DNA of 64,000 nucleotides from Kosakonia sp. BYX6 (GCF_038449125.1 NZ_CP151800.1:1274406-1338405); one strand, 5' to 3'. Shown: positions 21,898 through 33,100, counted from the stretch's first letter. Program-made: numbers and translations. The notes: generated by a model from the sequence alone, not told the origin.

Positions 21898-24800
21898 ATG
21901 ATGGAAATTCTGCGTGGTTCGCCTGCATTGTCCGCTTTCCGTATCAACAAACTGCTGGCACGCTTTCAGGCCGCCAACCTTCCGGTGAGCAATATTTACG
22001 CTGAGTATGCTCACTTCGCCGATCTGAATGACACGCTCACCGAAGAAGAATATGCCCGGCTCCAGCGCCTGCTGAAATATGGGCCAAGCCTCAGCAGCCA
22101 CACGCCGACCGGAAAATTACTGCTCGTCACTCCTCGTCCTGGCACCATCTCTCCCTGGTCTTCCAAAGCTACCGATATCGCCCATAACTGCGGCCTTGAC
22201 AAAATCAATCGCCTCGAGCGCGGCGTGGCGTACTACGTCGACGCGGCCGGGCTGAGCGACACCCAGTGGAATGACGTGGCTGCATTGCTGCATGACCGCA
22301 TGATGGAGAGCGTATTCGCAGCGCAATCCGACGCCGCACGCCTGTTCGAACACCACCAGCCTGCGCCGGTACAGAGCGTGGATTTACTCGGCGAAGGCCG
22401 CCAGGCGCTGATCGACGCTAACCTGCGTCTCGGCCTGGCGCTGGCCGACGATGAAATTGATTACCTCCAGGATGCATTTACTCGCCTGGGGCGCAACCCG
22501 AACGACATTGAACTCTACATGTTCGCGCAGGCGAACTCGGAGCACTGCCGTCACAAAATTTTCAACGCCGATTGGATTATCGACGGCGAGCAACAGCCGA
22601 AGTCGCTGTTCAAAATGATCAAAAATACCTTCGAACAAACGCCGGATTTCGTGCTGTCTGCCTATAAAGACAACGCGGCGGTGATGGAAGGTTCAGAAGT
22701 CGGGCGCTTCTTCGCCGATCGCGGGGAAGGCCGTTACGATTTCCATCAGGAACCGGCACATATTCTGATGAAAGTCGAAACCCATAACCACCCGACGGCC
22801 ATTTCGCCGTGGCCGGGTGCCGCAACAGGTTCCGGCGGTGAAATCCGTGATGAAGGCGCAACCGGGCGCGGCGCGAAGCCAAAAGCGGGGCTGGTCGGTT
22901 TCTCTGTCTCGAATTTACGCATTCCGGGCTTTGAACAGCCGTGGGAAGAAGATTTTGGTAAGCCGGACCGTATCGTCAACGCGTTGGATATCATGACCGA
23001 CGGCCCGCTCGGCGGCGCCGCGTTTAACAACGAATTTGGTCGCCCGGCGCTGAATGGCTACTTCCGTACTTACGAAGAGAAAGTGAACAGCCACAACGGC
23101 GAAGAGCTGCGCGGTTACCACAAGCCGATCATGCTGGCAGGCGGCATTGGTAACATTCGTGCCGACCACGTGCAAAAAGGCGAGATCACCGTTGGCGCGA
23201 AACTGATCGTCCTCGGCGGCCCGGCGATGAACATTGGCCTCGGCGGTGGCGCGGCATCCTCTATGGCGTCTGGTCAGTCTGATGCGGATCTCGATTTCGC
23301 CTCGGTACAGCGCGACAACCCGGAAATGGAGCGTCGTTGCCAGGAAGTGATCGACCGTTGCTGGCAACTGGGCGATGCCAACCCGATCCTCTTTATTCAC
23401 GATGTTGGTGCGGGCGGTTTGTCCAACGCCATGCCGGAGCTGGTGAGCGACGGCGGTCGCGGCGGGCGTTTCGAGCTGCGCGATATTCTCAGCGATGAGC
23501 CGGGCATGAGCCCGCTGGAAATCTGGTGTAACGAATCTCAGGAGCGCTATGTGCTGGCGGTTGCCGCCGATCAACTGGCGCTGTTCGACGAACTGTGCCG
23601 CCGCGAGCGCGCGCCGTACGCGGTCATCGGTGAAGCCACAGAAGCGCAGCACCTGACGCTCAATGACAACCATTTCAACAACCAGCCGATCGATATGCCG
23701 CTGGATGTGTTGCTGGGCAAAACGCCGAAAATGACCCGTGATGTGGCGACGCGTCAGGCGACGGGCGACAGTTTTGACACCCGCACGATTACGCTGGCTG
23801 ACGCGGTAAACCGCGTGCTGCACTTGCCAACCGTGGCGGAAAAAACCTTCCTGGTGACTATTGGTGACCGTACCGTTACGGGTATGGTGTCGCGTGATCA
23901 GATGGTTGGCCCGTGGCAGATCCCGGTCGCAAACTGCGCCGTTACGACCGCCAGCCTCGACAGCTACTATGGCGAAGCGATGTCGCTGGGCGAACGCGCG
24001 CCGGTCGCGCTGCTGGACTTCGCCGCCTCTGCCCGTCTGGCGGTCGGTGAAGCATTAACGAACATCGCGGCGACGCAGATTGGCGATATCAAACGCATCA
24101 AACTGTCGGCGAACTGGATGGCGGCGGCGGGTCACCCTGGCGAAGACGCCGGTCTGTACGCCGCGGTAAAAGCCGTGGGTGAAGAACTCTGTCCGGCGCT
24201 CGGCCTGACCATTCCGGTCGGCAAAGACTCAATGTCGATGAAAACCCGCTGGCAGGAAGGCAGCGAGCAGCGCGAGATGACGTCACCGCTGTCGCTGGTG
24301 ATCACCGCGTTTGCCCGCGTGGACGATGTGCGCGGCACCGTTACACCGCAACTCTCCACCGAAGAGAACGCCCTGCTGCTGATTGATCTTGGCAACGGCA
24401 GTAATGCGCTGGGTGCAACGGCATTCGCGCAGGTTTACCGCCAGTTGGGCGACAAACCAGCAGATGTGCGTAACGTAGAACAACTGAAAGGTTTCTTTGA
24501 TGCGATTCAGGCGCTGGTCGCGGATCGCAAACTGCTGGCATATCACGATCGTTCCGACGGTGGTTTGCTGGTAACGCTGGCTGAGATGGCTTTCACCGGG
24601 CATTGTGGCGTCAACGTGGATATCGCCGCGCTGGGTAGCGATCATCTGGCTGCACTGTTTAACGAAGAGCTGGGTGCGGTCATTCAGGTTCGGGCGGCCG
24701 ATCGCGAAGCGGTTGAAAGTGTGCTGGCAGCCTACGGTCTTGGCGATGCGGTTCACTATCTGGGTCACGCGGTTGCGGGCGATCGCTTTGTTATCGAAGC

Positions 24801-25785
24801 CAACGGCCAAACCGTGTTCAGCGAAAGCCGCACTACGCTGCGTATGTGGTGGGCGGAAACCACCTGGCAGATGCAGCGCCTGCGTGATAACCCGGAGTGC
24901 GCGGATCAGGAGCATGAAGCGAAAGCCAATGACAACGATCCGGGCCTCAACGTGAAGCTCACGTTCGATCTCAACGACGATATCGCCGCACCTTATATCG
25001 CCACCGGCGCGCGTCCGAAAGTCGCGGTGCTGCGTGAGCAGGGTGTTAACTCCCATGTGGAGATGGCGGCGGCGTTCCACCGCGCTGGTTTCGACGCGTT
25101 CGATGTGCATATGAGCGATCTGCTTGCCGGGCGTACTGGGCTTGAAAACTTCCAGGCGCTGGTGGCCTGCGGCGGTTTTTCCTACGGCGATGTGCTGGGC
25201 GCGGGTGAAGGCTGGGCGAAATCCATTCTGTTCAACGACCGTGTGCGTGATGAGTTCGAAACCTTCTTCCATCGCCCGCAAACGCTGGCGCTCGGCGTGT
25301 GTAACGGTTGCCAGATGATGTCTAACTTGCGCGAACTGATCCCAGGCAGCGAACTGTGGCCGCGCTTTGTGCGTAACCACTCCGATCGCTTCGAGGCGCG
25401 TTTCAGCCTGGTGGAAGTGACGCAAAGCCCGTCATTGCTGCTGGGTGGCATGGTCGGTTCACGCATGCCAATCGCGGTTTCTCACGGCGAAGGCCGCGTG
25501 GAAGTGCGCGATGCGGCGCATCTGGCTCAGTTGGAAAGTAAAGGGCTGGTGGCGCTGCGCTATGTCGATAACACCGGCAGCGTGACGGAAACCTACCCGG
25601 CAAACCCGAACGGTTCACCAAACGGTATCACCGCCGTGACCAGCGAAAGCGGCCGCGTAACCATTATGATGCCGCACCCAGAACGTGTATTCCGCACGGT
25701 TTCCAACTCTTGGCACCCGGAAAACTGGGGCGAGGACAGCCCGTGGATGCGTATTTTCCGCAACGCCCGTAAGCAATTGGGGTAA
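21898..25785 (+). CDS. purL: Phosphoribosylformylglycinamidine synthase
   Basis: 1295-residue cytoplasmic enzyme for the fourth step of purine synthesis: FGAR to FGAM with glutamine and ATP. It has an N-terminal PurS-like domain (about 1-150), two AIR-synthase-related halves with [22 protein letters not shown] and [10 protein letters not shown], and a C-terminal class I glutamine amidotransferase domain (from about 1040) with the nucleophile in GVCNGCQMM and catalytic HGEGR. The start [14 protein letters not shown] is the family start. It is monocistronic, with a PurR operator upstream. Confidence 0.98.
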   Translation: MMEILRGSPALSAFRINKLLARFQAANLPVSNIYAEYAHFADLNDTLTEEEYARLQRLLKYGPSLSSHTPTGKLLLVTPRPGTISPWSSKATDIAHNCGLDKINRLERGVAYYVDAAGLSDTQWNDVAALLHDRMMESVFAAQSDAARLFEHHQPAPVQSVDLLGEGRQALIDANLRLGLALADDEIDYLQDAFTRLGRNPNDIELYMFAQANSEHCRHKIFNADWIIDGEQQPKSLFKMIKNTFEQTPDFVLSAYKDNAAVMEGSEVGRFFADRGEGRYDFHQEPAHILMKVETHNHPTAISPWPGAATGSGGEIRDEGATGRGAKPKAGLVGFSVSNLRIPGFEQPWEEDFGKPDRIVNALDIMTDGPLGGAAFNNEFGRPALNGYFRTYEEKVNSHNGEELRGYHKPIMLAGGIGNIRADHVQKGEITVGAKLIVLGGPAMNIGLGGGAASSMASGQSDADLDFASVQRDNPEMERRCQEVIDRCWQLGDANPILFIHDVGAGGLSNAMPELVSDGGRGGRFELRDILSDEPGMSPLEIWCNESQERYVLAVAADQLALFDELCRRERAPYAVIGEATEAQHLTLNDNHFNNQPIDMPLDVLLGKTPKMTRDVATRQATGDSFDTRTITLADAVNRVLHLPTVAEKTFLVTIGDRTVTGMVSRDQMVGPWQIPVANCAVTTASLDSYYGEAMSLGERAPVALLDFAASARLAVGEALTNIAATQIGDIKRIKLSANWMAAAGHPGEDAGLYAAVKAVGEELCPALGLTIPVGKDSMSMKTRWQEGSEQREMTSPLSLVITAFARVDDVRGTVTPQLSTEENALLLIDLGNGSNALGATAFAQVYRQLGDKPADVRNVEQLKGFFDAIQALVADRKLLAYHDRSDGGLLVTLAEMAFTGHCGVNVDIAALGSDHLAALFNEELGAVIQVRAADREAVESVLAAYGLGDAVHYLGHAVAGDRFVIEANGQTVFSESRTTLRMWWAETTWQMQRLRDNPECADQEHEAKANDNDPGLNVKLTFDLNDDIAAPYIATGARPKVAVLREQGVNSHVEMAAAFHRAGFDAFDVHMSDLLAGRTGLENFQALVACGGFSYGDVLGAGEGWAKSILFNDRVRDEFETFFHRPQTLALGVCNGCQMMSNLRELIPGSELWPRFVRNHSDRFEARFSLVEVTQSPSLLLGGMVGSRMPIAVSHGEGRVEVRDAAHLAQLESKGLVALRYVDNTGSVTETYPANPNGSPNGITAVTSESGRVTIMMPHPERVFRTVSNSWHPENWGEDSPWMRIFRNARKQLG

Positions 25786-25803
25786 GCGACGTTCGGTAGT
25801 GAA

Positions 25804-25840
25804 GAAGCCTTCTTCCTTTTAGGGAGAGGGCTTTTTTATT
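25804..25840 (+). terminator. Terminator of purL
   Basis: GAAGCCTTCTTCCT pairs imperfectly with AGGGAGAGGGCTT and is followed by TTTTTTATT, 19 bp after the purL stop. Confidence 0.65.
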
Positions 25841-25864
25841 GCCAGCGAGAATACCTGCCAAAAG

Positions 25865-25882
25865 TGTCTTCATTTCCCGACA
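25865..25882 (+). promoter_or_regulatory. GlrR (QseF) binding site 1 upstream of glmY
   Basis: TGTC-N10-GACA (TGTCTTCATTTCCCGACA) matches the GlrR consensus. It lies about 220 bp upstream of the glmY start, an enhancer-like distance for a sigma-54 activator. Confidence 0.78.
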
Positions 25883-25897
25883 TCAGACATTTATCAG

Positions 25898-25915
25898 TGT
25901 CGCCAAACGGAGACA
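25898..25915 (+). promoter_or_regulatory. GlrR (QseF) binding site 2 upstream of glmY
   Basis: TGTCGCCAAACGGAGACA again fits TGTC-N10-GACA, with 33 bp (about three helical turns) between the starts of the two sites, so both face the same side of the DNA. Confidence 0.78.
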
Positions 25916-26035
25916 TTTAATTTATTGATTTTTAATGTTTTATTTTTTGTTCCGAATGGGTGTAGCTAAATAGCGACAGGTCGTTGAAATAATGAGCAGA
26001 AGAGTATTTTGAAGATTGACTATAAAGCCATTAAT

Positions 26036-26048
26036 AATCAATGCATTA
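26036..26048 (+). promoter_or_regulatory. IHF site between GlrR sites and the glmY promoter
   Basis: AATCAATGCATTA fits the IHF core WATCAA-N4-TTR. Its position between the enhancer sites and the sigma-54 promoter fits DNA bending that brings GlrR to polymerase. Confidence 0.6.
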
Positions 26049-26065
26049 AATTAGTTGTTTGTAAG

Positions 26066-26083
26066 TTGGCATAGTACGTGCAT
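26066..26083 (+). promoter_or_regulatory. Sigma-54 promoter (with possible overlapping sigma-70 -10) of glmY
   Basis: TTGGCATAGTACGTGCAT has the invariant GG-N10-GC (-24/-12) spacing. It places the start at about 26093-26094, exactly where the conserved GlmY sequence begins. CATAAT at 26081-26086 could be a -10 for a sigma-70 promoter with the same start, as in E. coli. Confidence 0.8.
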
Positions 26084-26093
26084 AATACCCGGC

Positions 26094-26284
26094 AGTGGCT
26101 CATTCACCTTCTTATGTCAGCCCCTTCGGGACGTGCTACATAAACTTCGAATGACGCACTTAAAGGTGCCTGCCGTCCACCTGCTGATCATCGCGTAAGC
26201 TTTATCAGACATCGGGCGAAACGTCGAGTTAGGCACCGCCTAATTTCATAACAAAGCCGGGCTTTTGCCCGGCTTTGTTGTTCT
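26094..26284 (+). ncRNA. glmY: Small regulatory RNA GlmY
   Basis: About 190-nt sRNA beginning AGTGGCTCATTCACC and containing the conserved GTCAGCCCCTTCGGGACGTG hairpin, as in E. coli GlmY. It ends with the strong terminator AAAGCCGGGC-TTTT-GCCCGGCTTT at about 26252-26280. GlmY sequesters RapZ so that GlmZ can activate glmS (glucosamine-6-phosphate synthase) translation. It sits between purL and glrK, as in enterobacteria, and its promoter has sigma-54, GlrR and IHF sites, matching control by the downstream glrK-glrR genes. The middle region diverges from E. coli, so exact ends are approximate. Confidence 0.88.
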
Positions 26285-26337
26285 TTACCCCGGCACTCAG
26301 CTAGCATCTCTGTACCTTTTATTGTGAGAGTACTGCA

Positions 26338-27774
26338 TTGAAACGCTGGCCTGTCTTTCCCCGCTCGTTACGCCAACTGGTGATGATGGCGTTCCTGCTG
26401 ATTTTGCTGCCGCTGCTGGTACTGGCCTGGCAAGCGTGGCAGAGCCTGAACGCACTTAGCGCGCAGGCATTACAAACCAACCGAACCACCCTGATTGATG
26501 CCCGTCGCAGCGAAGCGATGACCAACGCCGCGCTGGAAATGGAGCGCAGCTATCGCCAATATTGCGTGCTGGATGACGCGACGCTGGCACGTGTCTACCA
26601 GAACCAGCGTAAACGCTACAGCGAAATGCTGGACGCCCACGCGGGCGTGCTGCCGGATGACAAGCTCTACCAGGCGCTGCGCCAGCATCTCAACGAGCTC
26701 GCTCAACTGCAATGTAACAATAGCGGCCCCTCAGCGGCGGCTTCCGCGCAGCTTGAGGCTTTTGCCGCCGCCAACACAGAAATGGTGCAATCGACCCGCG
26801 CGGTGGTTTTCTCCCGTGGGCAGCAGTTGCAGTTGGAAATCGCCGAGCGCGGCCAGTTTTTCGGCTGGCAGGCGTTGGTCCTGTTTTTGGTCAGCCTCGC
26901 GCTGGTACTGCTCTTCACCCGCATGATTATCGGCCCGGTTAAAGGCATCGAACGGATGATTAACCGGCTGGGAGAGGGACGTCCACTTGGTCACACAGTG
27001 GTGTTTAAGGGGCCGCGCGAATTGCGCTATGTCGGCGAGCGTATTATCTGGCTCAGCGAAAGGTTGGCCTGGCTGGAATCTCAGCGCCATCAATTTTTGC
27101 GGCATATCTCACACGAACTCAAAACGCCGCTCGCCAGCATGCGCGAAGGCACGGAATTGCTCGCCGATCAGGTCGTTGGGCCGCTCTCGGCGGAACAAAA
27201 AGAGGTGGTGGAAATTCTTGATGCCAGCAGCCGAAATCTGCAAAAACTGATTGAGCAACTGCTTGATTACAACCGCAAACTGGCAGATGGCGCAGTTGAG
27301 CTTGAGCAGGTTGATTTAGCGCCGCTGGTCGATATGGTGATCTCCGCCCATAGTTTGCCGGCGCGAGCTAAAATGATGCATACCGATGTCGCCCTGGAAG
27401 CAGCGACTTGCCAGGCGGAGCCGATGTTACTGATGAGCGTACTGGATAATCTTTACTCCAACGCGGTGCACTATGGTGCTGAATCCGGTAACATTTATCT
27501 CCACAGTTATCTCGCCGGCGCGCGGCTCTGTATCGATGTGGCGAACACCGGCACATCGATTCCTGAAGCGGAACGCGAAATGATTTTTGAGCCCTTTTAT
27601 CAGGGAAGTCACCAACGAAAAGGGGCTGTTAAAGGCAGCGGGCTGGGGTTAAGTATTGCCAGAGATTGTATTCGCCGCATGCATGGCGAATTGCATCTGG
27701 TCACTGACAGCAAGGCTGATGTCTGTTTCCGTATTGAGTTACCGCTCAATGCGCCGGAAAAATCCACTAAATGA
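26338..27774 (+). CDS. glrK: Two-component sensor histidine kinase GlrK (QseE)
   Basis: 478-residue inner-membrane kinase that phosphorylates GlrR. Membrane helix 1 lies at about 14-33, the periplasmic sensor at 34-178 and helix 2 near 180-200; then come HAMP, the dimerisation/phosphoacceptor segment with His259 in HELKTP, and the ATPase domain with GSGLGLSIARD. The start is TTG at 26338 (KRWPVFPRSLRQL), just downstream of GlmY. The stop overlaps the next start as ATGA. Confidence 0.94.
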   Translation: MKRWPVFPRSLRQLVMMAFLLILLPLLVLAWQAWQSLNALSAQALQTNRTTLIDARRSEAMTNAALEMERSYRQYCVLDDATLARVYQNQRKRYSEMLDAHAGVLPDDKLYQALRQHLNELAQLQCNNSGPSAAASAQLEAFAAANTEMVQSTRAVVFSRGQQLQLEIAERGQFFGWQALVLFLVSLALVLLFTRMIIGPVKGIERMINRLGEGRPLGHTVVFKGPRELRYVGERIIWLSERLAWLESQRHQFLRHISHELKTPLASMREGTELLADQVVGPLSAEQKEVVEILDASSRNLQKLIEQLLDYNRKLADGAVELEQVDLAPLVDMVISAHSLPARAKMMHTDVALEAATCQAEPMLLMSVLDNLYSNAVHYGAESGNIYLHSYLAGARLCIDVANTGTSIPEAEREMIFEPFYQGSHQRKGAVKGSGLGLSIARDCIRRMHGELHLVTDSKADVCFRIELPLNAPEKSTK

Positions 27775-28505
27775 ATCTAAAACTGGTGAGTATGTCGCAT
27801 GTTTTTTCCCGCGTTGTTAACGCGATCGCACAGCAAAACACCTGGCTTCGCGCGCTTCCCTGCCTGTTACTGGCCGGATGCGTGACGCAAACGCCGCAAA
27901 GCGCCATCCATGACAACCAGGAAGAACGGCTCCCTGAGCATCAATTGGCTGATTTTCTCTCTACGGATTGCAATGAAATTTGGTCGCTGTCCGGCGAAAA
28001 CGTCGACAGCAACCCGCTTTACTGGCTACGCGGGATGGACTGCGCTCAGCGCTTATTGCCCGCTTCTGCGCGCGCCGAAGCGCGTTCGTGGTCGGACAAT
28101 AACTGGCAGGCGACATTCCGGCGCGGCATTTTATTGTCGAACGCTAAAATCTCGCCGCTGGAACGCCGGGATTACACCGAGCGGCTGGATGCCCTCAGCC
28201 CGTCCATTCCCGCGCAAGTGCGCCCGATATTCCAGCTATGGCGCGATGGGGAAATAGCGCAGTTACAGTTATCGGAAGAGCGCAGCCGCTACGGCAAGTT
28301 GCAACAATCTACCGATAGCGAGCTGGACAGCCTGCGCCAGCAGCAACAATTTTTGCGCGAGCAACTGGAAACCACCACGCGCAAGCTGGAGAACCTCACC
28401 GATATCGAACGGCGTCTCTCCACGCGCAAACCTGCCGCCACCGATCTGCCGGATAGCACACACCCGTCCAAAAGCGACGGGAATCAAGAGGACGTGAAAC
28501 CATGA
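27771..28505 (+). CDS. qseG: Outer-membrane lipoprotein QseG/GlrG
   Basis: 244-residue lipoprotein with lipobox LLAGC (Cys37 from this start). Val at +2 suggests outer-membrane sorting. A coiled-coil-like stretch lies at about 165-215 (LRQQQQFLREQLETTTRKLENL). In E. coli it interacts with the QseE kinase and is needed for its activity. The ATG at 27771 overlaps the glrK stop; an alternative ATG at 27792 would give a shorter signal peptide closer to E. coli. It overlaps glrR by four bases. The N-terminal third is poorly conserved. Confidence 0.9.
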   Translation: MNLKLVSMSHVFSRVVNAIAQQNTWLRALPCLLLAGCVTQTPQSAIHDNQEERLPEHQLADFLSTDCNEIWSLSGENVDSNPLYWLRGMDCAQRLLPASARAEARSWSDNNWQATFRRGILLSNAKISPLERRDYTERLDALSPSIPAQVRPIFQLWRDGEIAQLQLSEERSRYGKLQQSTDSELDSLRQQQQFLREQLETTTRKLENLTDIERRLSTRKPAATDLPDSTHPSKSDGNQEDVKP

Positions 28506-29839
28506 CGAGCCGCAAACCTGCCCACTTATTGCTGGTGGATGACGATCCTGGCCTGCTCAAACTGCTGGGGCTGCGCCTCACCAGCGAGGGCTACAGCATT
28601 GTCACCGCAGAAAGCGGGCAGGAAGGGCTACGCATTCTCGGGCGTGAAAAGATTGACCTCGTGATCAGCGATTTGCGCATGGACGAGATGGATGGCATGC
28701 AGTTGTTCGCCGAAATCCAACGTGTGCAGCCGGGCATGCCGGTGATTATCCTGACGGCGCACGGTTCGATTCCGGACGCGGTCGCTGCCACGCAGCAAGG
28801 CGTGTTCAGCTTCCTGACCAAACCGGTCGATAAAGACGCGCTGTATAAAGCCATCGATGATGCGCTGGAACACAGCGGGTCGGCGAGTGACGATCAATGG
28901 CGTGAAACCATTGTCACCCGCAGCCCGGCGATGTTGCGTCTGCTCGAGCAGGCGCGGATGGTCGCGCAATCGGATGTCAGCGTGCTGATCAACGGCCAAA
29001 GCGGGACCGGGAAAGAGATTCTGGCGCAGGCCATTCACACCGCCAGCCCGCGCAGTAAAAGCGCATTTATCGCCATCAACTGCGGCGCGTTGCCGGAACA
29101 ACTTCTGGAATCAGAACTGTTTGGTCATGCTCGCGGCGCGTTTACGGGCGCTGTGAGCAGCCGGGAAGGGCTTTTCCAGGCCGCAGAAGGTGGCACGCTT
29201 TTCCTGGATGAGATTGGCGATATGCCGATTCCTTTGCAGGTCAAATTGTTACGCGTTTTGCAGGAGCGCAAAGTGCGTCCGCTTGGCAGCAATCGCGATA
29301 TTGATATCAACGTGCGGATTATTTCGGCGACGCACCGTGACTTACCGGAAGCGATGGCGCGCGGCGAGTTTCGTGAAGATCTCTACTATCGTCTGAATGT
29401 GGTGAGCCTGAAAATCCCGGCGCTCTCTGAACGCGCGGAAGATATTCCCCTACTGGCAAACCACCTGCTGCGCCAGTCGGCGGATCGGCACAAACCGTTT
29501 GTCCGCGCCTTTTCGACCGACGCCATGAAACGCCTGATGACCGCCAGTTGGCCCGGAAACGTGCGCCAATTGGTTAACGTGATTGAGCAATGCGTGGCGC
29601 TGACCTCTTCGCCGGTGATCAGCGATGCGCTGGTGGAACAGGCGCTGGAAGGGGAGAACACCGCGTTACCGACCTTTGTCGAAGCGCGCAATCAGTTCGA
29701 ACTCAACTATCTGCGCAAGCTGCTGCAAATCACCAAAGGTAACGTGACGCACGCCGCGCGAATGGCCGGGCGCAACCGCACTGAATTTTACAAATTACTC
29801 TCGCGCCATGAGTTGGACGCCAATGACTTTAAAGAGTAA
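28502..29839 (+). CDS. glrR: Sigma-54-dependent response regulator GlrR (QseF)
   Basis: 445-residue activator. The receiver domain (about 5-120) has phospho-acceptor Asp57 in ISDLRM. The AAA+ domain (about 140-370) has Walker A GQSGTGKE, the sigma-54 contact motif GAFTGA and Walker B GTLFLDEIGD. A Fis-type helix-turn-helix closes the protein (GNVTHAARMAGRNRTEFYKLL). It should activate the sigma-54 glmY promoter 2.4 kb upstream through the TGTC-N10-GACA sites. It is last in the operon, 75 bp before glnB. Confidence 0.95.
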   Translation: MTSRKPAHLLLVDDDPGLLKLLGLRLTSEGYSIVTAESGQEGLRILGREKIDLVISDLRMDEMDGMQLFAEIQRVQPGMPVIILTAHGSIPDAVAATQQGVFSFLTKPVDKDALYKAIDDALEHSGSASDDQWRETIVTRSPAMLRLLEQARMVAQSDVSVLINGQSGTGKEILAQAIHTASPRSKSAFIAINCGALPEQLLESELFGHARGAFTGAVSSREGLFQAAEGGTLFLDEIGDMPIPLQVKLLRVLQERKVRPLGSNRDIDINVRIISATHRDLPEAMARGEFREDLYYRLNVVSLKIPALSERAEDIPLLANHLLRQSADRHKPFVRAFSTDAMKRLMTASWPGNVRQLVNVIEQCVALTSSPVISDALVEQALEGENTALPTFVEARNQFELNYLRKLLQITKGNVTHAARMAGRNRTEFYKLLSRHELDANDFKE

Positions 29840-29904
29840 AGGCGAAATGATTATGGTACTGTGAGCAACCGATTACGATGCAGCAGATTGGCAAGAACGT
29901 GTAA

Positions 29905-30252
<348 letters not shown>

Positions 30253-30259
30253 TATTTCT

Positions 30260-30281
30260 CCCTCACCCCGCCGGGTGAGGG
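30260..30281. terminator. Hairpin between convergent glnB and hmp
   Basis: CCCTCACCC / GGGTGAGGG with a four-base loop; no U-run on either strand, so its terminator strength is uncertain. Confidence 0.5.
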
Positions 30282-30290
30282 AATCTCGCG

Positions 30291-31481
30291 TTACAGCACT
30301 TTATGTGGACCAAAGCATTCGTAGTGAATGTGCTCTTTGGCAATTCCCAGCGTGACCAATTGTTGCGCCGCAAACTGCATAAACCCAACCGGGCCGCACA
30401 GGTAAAACTGCATCGCCGGGTCACTAAAATTCCCTTCCAGCGACATTAAATCCATCAAACCCGTACTGTGAAAACACCCGGCTTTTTCATCCGCTGCATT
30501 TGGCTGGCGATACCAGACATGCTGATAAAAACGCGGCAGCGCAGCGCCGAGCTGGTTTACTTCGTCGGCAAAAGCATGAACTTCGCCGTTTTCAGCAGCA
30601 TGGAACCAGTTCACCTGCGCGCTGTGCTGTGATTGCGCCAGCACATTTAGCATCGCTAACATCGGTGTTTGACCCACGCCCGCGGAAATCAGCGTCACTG
30701 GCGCGTTGGCGGCGACATCCATAAAGAAATCCCCGGCTGGCGCGGCCAGATGCACGATATCGCCCGGTTTTGCGTCGTTATGCAACCAATTCGATACCTG
30801 GCCACCATCTTCACGTTTTACCGCGATGCGGTAACTTTTGCCGTTCGGCTGACGAGTCAGTGAATATTGACGGATTTCCTGATGGACAAAACCGTCAGGT
30901 TTCAGCCAGATAGCGAGATACTGGCCTGGCTGGTAAGCCGCAACGGGTTGGCCGTCCACTGGCGCAAATTCAAAACTGGTGATCAGCGCGCTTTGCGGCG
31001 TTTTTTCCACTAAACGGAAGGCACGAGTCCCTTGCCAACCACCCGGTTTTTCGGCGTGCTCGGTGTAAATCTGCGCTTCGCGGTTGATAAACACACCCGC
31101 CAGCACGCCATAGGCTTTCCCCCATGCCTCTAATACTTCCTGCCCTGGGCTGAACATTTCATCCAGCGTCGCCAGCAGATGCGCACCGACAATGTCATAT
31201 TGCTGTGGCTGAATCTGGAAACTGGTGTGCTTCTGGGCGATTTTCTCAACCGCTGGTAACAGCGCGGCGAGATTGTCGATATTGCTGGCATACGCCGCAA
31301 TGGCATTAAACAGCGCTTCACGCTGATCGCCATTGCGCTGGTTGCTCATGTTGAAAATCTCTTTTAACTCGGGATTGTGGGTAAACATCCGATCATAAAA
31401 ATGGGCGGTCAGTTTGGGGCCAGTCGCGGCGAGCAGGGGAAGGGTGGCCTTCACCGTAGCGATGGTTTGCGCGTCGAGCAT
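30291..31481 (-). CDS. hmp: Flavohemoglobin / nitric oxide dioxygenase
   Basis: 396-residue enzyme that converts NO to nitrate using O2 and NADPH. The N-terminal globin domain (about 1-138) contains the proximal-helix region with [22 protein letters not shown]. An FAD domain (about 150-255, RQYSLTR) and an NAD(P) domain ([23 protein letters not shown]) follow. The open frame continues about 35 codons upstream through the operator, but [15 protein letters not shown] is the conserved start. An NsrR operator lies 29 bp upstream. Confidence 0.96.
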   Translation of the reverse strand: MLDAQTIATVKATLPLLAATGPKLTAHFYDRMFTHNPELKEIFNMSNQRNGDQREALFNAIAAYASNIDNLAALLPAVEKIAQKHTSFQIQPQQYDIVGAHLLATLDEMFSPGQEVLEAWGKAYGVLAGVFINREAQIYTEHAEKPGGWQGTRAFRLVEKTPQSALITSFEFAPVDGQPVAAYQPGQYLAIWLKPDGFVHQEIRQYSLTRQPNGKSYRIAVKREDGGQVSNWLHNDAKPGDIVHLAAPAGDFFMDVAANAPVTLISAGVGQTPMLAMLNVLAQSQHSAQVNWFHAAENGEVHAFADEVNQLGAALPRFYQHVWYRQPNAADEKAGCFHSTGLMDLMSLEGNFSDPAMQFYLCGPVGFMQFAAQQLVTLGIAKEHIHYECFGPHKVL

Positions 31482-31509
31482 GAGTGCTTCCTTAACAAAT
31501 GATGATTTA

Positions 31510-31532
31510 AAGTTGTATTTTAAATGCATCTT
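31510..31532 (-). promoter_or_regulatory. NsrR operator of hmp
   Basis: 23-bp imperfect palindrome. The half AAATGCATCTT at 31522-31532 is a perfect NsrR half-site, and AAGTTGTATTT at 31510-31520 is the other half with two mismatches. This predicts derepression of hmp by nitric oxide. Confidence 0.8.
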
Positions 31533-31670
31533 ATAATCTTCAGCCGATAGTTGTAAAGAGAACGCCCCCGCGGCGAAGAGTTTCATCGTGAAGAAGTTGC
31601 ATCACAAACCTGAAAAGAAATCCGCTTAAATGGCGAAGTATGTTATCGCTCAAACCCTTGTGTGGCGCGG

Positions 31671-31686
31671 AGCCAATCGTTTGCGC
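31671..31686 (+). promoter_or_regulatory. Candidate PurR operator of glyA
   Basis: AGCCAATCGTTTGCGC resembles the PurR palindrome read on the opposite strand (CGTTTGCG core) and lies 113 bp upstream of glyA. E. coli glyA is a known PurR target with a similar site. A TATACT at 31728-31733 is a likely -10 element downstream. Confidence 0.5.
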
Positions 31687-31799
31687 AAAAACCTTTGTCA
31701 AGACCTGTTATCAGAATATTAATCAGTTATACTGTCAGCCGTTCCCGAAATTGGGCCCTCATTTAGAGTTGTTTTTGTTAGCTGAGTCAGGAGATGCGG

Positions 31800-33053
31800 A
31801 TGTTAAAGCGTGAAATGAACATTGCCGATTATGATGCCGAACTGTGGCAGGCTATGGAGCAGGAGAAAGTACGTCAGGAAGAACACATTGAACTTATCGC
31901 CTCCGAAAACTACACCAGCCCGCGTGTAATGCAGGCTCAGGGTTCTCAGCTGACGAACAAATACGCTGAAGGTTACCCAGGCAAACGCTATTACGGCGGT
32001 TGCGAATACGTTGATATCGTTGAACAACTGGCAATCGATCGCGCGAAAGAGCTGTTCGGCGCGGATTATGCCAACGTGCAGCCGCACTCCGGTTCTCAGG
32101 CTAACTTCGCGGTTTACACTTCTCTTCTGGAGCCGGGCGATACCGTACTTGGTATGAACCTGGCGCACGGCGGTCACCTTACGCATGGTTCCCCGGTTAA
32201 CTTCTCCGGCAAGCTTTACAACATTGTGCCTTACGGCATCGACGAAACCGGCCACATTGATTACAACGACCTGAACGAGCAAGCGCAGAAACACAAACCG
32301 AAAATGATCATCGGTGGCTTCTCCGCTTATTCCGGCGTGGTTGATTGGGCAAAAATGCGCGAAATCGCCGACAGCATCGGGGCTTACCTGTTCGTCGATA
32401 TGGCGCACGTTGCCGGTCTGGTTGCCGCAGGCGTTTACCCGAACCCGGTTCCGCACGCGCACGTTGTTACCACCACTACCCACAAAACCCTGGCAGGCCC
32501 GCGTGGCGGCCTGATCCTGGCGAAAGGCGGTAGCGAAGATCTGTATAAAAAACTGAACTCCGCTGTGTTCCCTGGCGGCCAGGGCGGCCCGCTGATGCAC
32601 GTGATTGCCGGTAAAGCGGTCGCATTGAAAGAAGCGATGGAACCGGAGTTCAAAACCTACCAGCAGCAGGTTGCGAAAAACGCCAAAGCGATGGTGGAAG
32701 TGTTCCTGAACCGTGGCTACAAAGTGGTTTCTGGCGGTACCGACAACCACCTGTTCCTGCTCGATCTGGTCGACAAAAACCTGACCGGTAAAGAAGCAGA
32801 TGCCGCGCTGGGCCGTGCGAACATCACCGTTAACAAAAACAGCGTACCGAACGATCCGAAAAGCCCGTTTGTCACTTCCGGTATCCGCATCGGTAGCCCG
32901 GCGGTAACGCGTCGTGGTTTTAAAGAAGCGGAAGTGAAAGAGCTGGCTGGCTGGATGTGTGACGTGTTGGATAGCATCAATGACGAAGCGGTCATTGAGC
33001 GCACCAAACAGAAAGTACTGGATATCTGCGCCCGTTTCCCGGTTTACGCATAA
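31800..33053 (+). CDS. glyA: Serine hydroxymethyltransferase
   Basis: 417-residue PLP enzyme interconverting serine and glycine with tetrahydrofolate; it is the main source of one-carbon units. The PLP lysine lies in [14 protein letters not shown], preceded by [19 protein letters not shown]. The ATG at 31800 gives [15 protein letters not shown], the family start; the frame also has an ATG two codons upstream. It is preceded by the long regulatory gap shared with divergent hmp and followed by a strong terminator. Confidence 0.97.
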   Translation: MLKREMNIADYDAELWQAMEQEKVRQEEHIELIASENYTSPRVMQAQGSQLTNKYAEGYPGKRYYGGCEYVDIVEQLAIDRAKELFGADYANVQPHSGSQANFAVYTSLLEPGDTVLGMNLAHGGHLTHGSPVNFSGKLYNIVPYGIDETGHIDYNDLNEQAQKHKPKMIIGGFSAYSGVVDWAKMREIADSIGAYLFVDMAHVAGLVAAGVYPNPVPHAHVVTTTTHKTLAGPRGGLILAKGGSEDLYKKLNSAVFPGGQGGPLMHVIAGKAVALKEAMEPEFKTYQQQVAKNAKAMVEVFLNRGYKVVSGGTDNHLFLLDLVDKNLTGKEADAALGRANITVNKNSVPNDPKSPFVTSGIRIGSPAVTRRGFKEAEVKELAGWMCDVLDSINDEAVIERTKQKVLDICARFPVYA

Positions 33054-33068
33054 GATTCAGGTAGCAAT

Positions 33069-33097
33069 AAGCCCGCTTTATCAAGCGGGCTTTTTTT
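33069..33097. terminator. Terminator shared by glyA and rcnA
   Basis: AAGCCCGCTT-TATC-AAGCGGGCTT followed by TTTTT on the plus strand. On the minus strand the same hairpin lies just past the rcnA stop, followed by ATTGC. Confidence 0.88.
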
Positions 33098-33100
33098 GGC

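Noticed and set aside
22915-25425. Long minus-strand frames within purL
   Set aside because: Fully inside and opposite purL, with low-complexity Arg/His-rich translation typical of antisense frames.
31482-31586. Upstream extension of hmp
   Set aside because: It would be translated through the NsrR operator; homology begins at [10 protein letters not shown] (31481).
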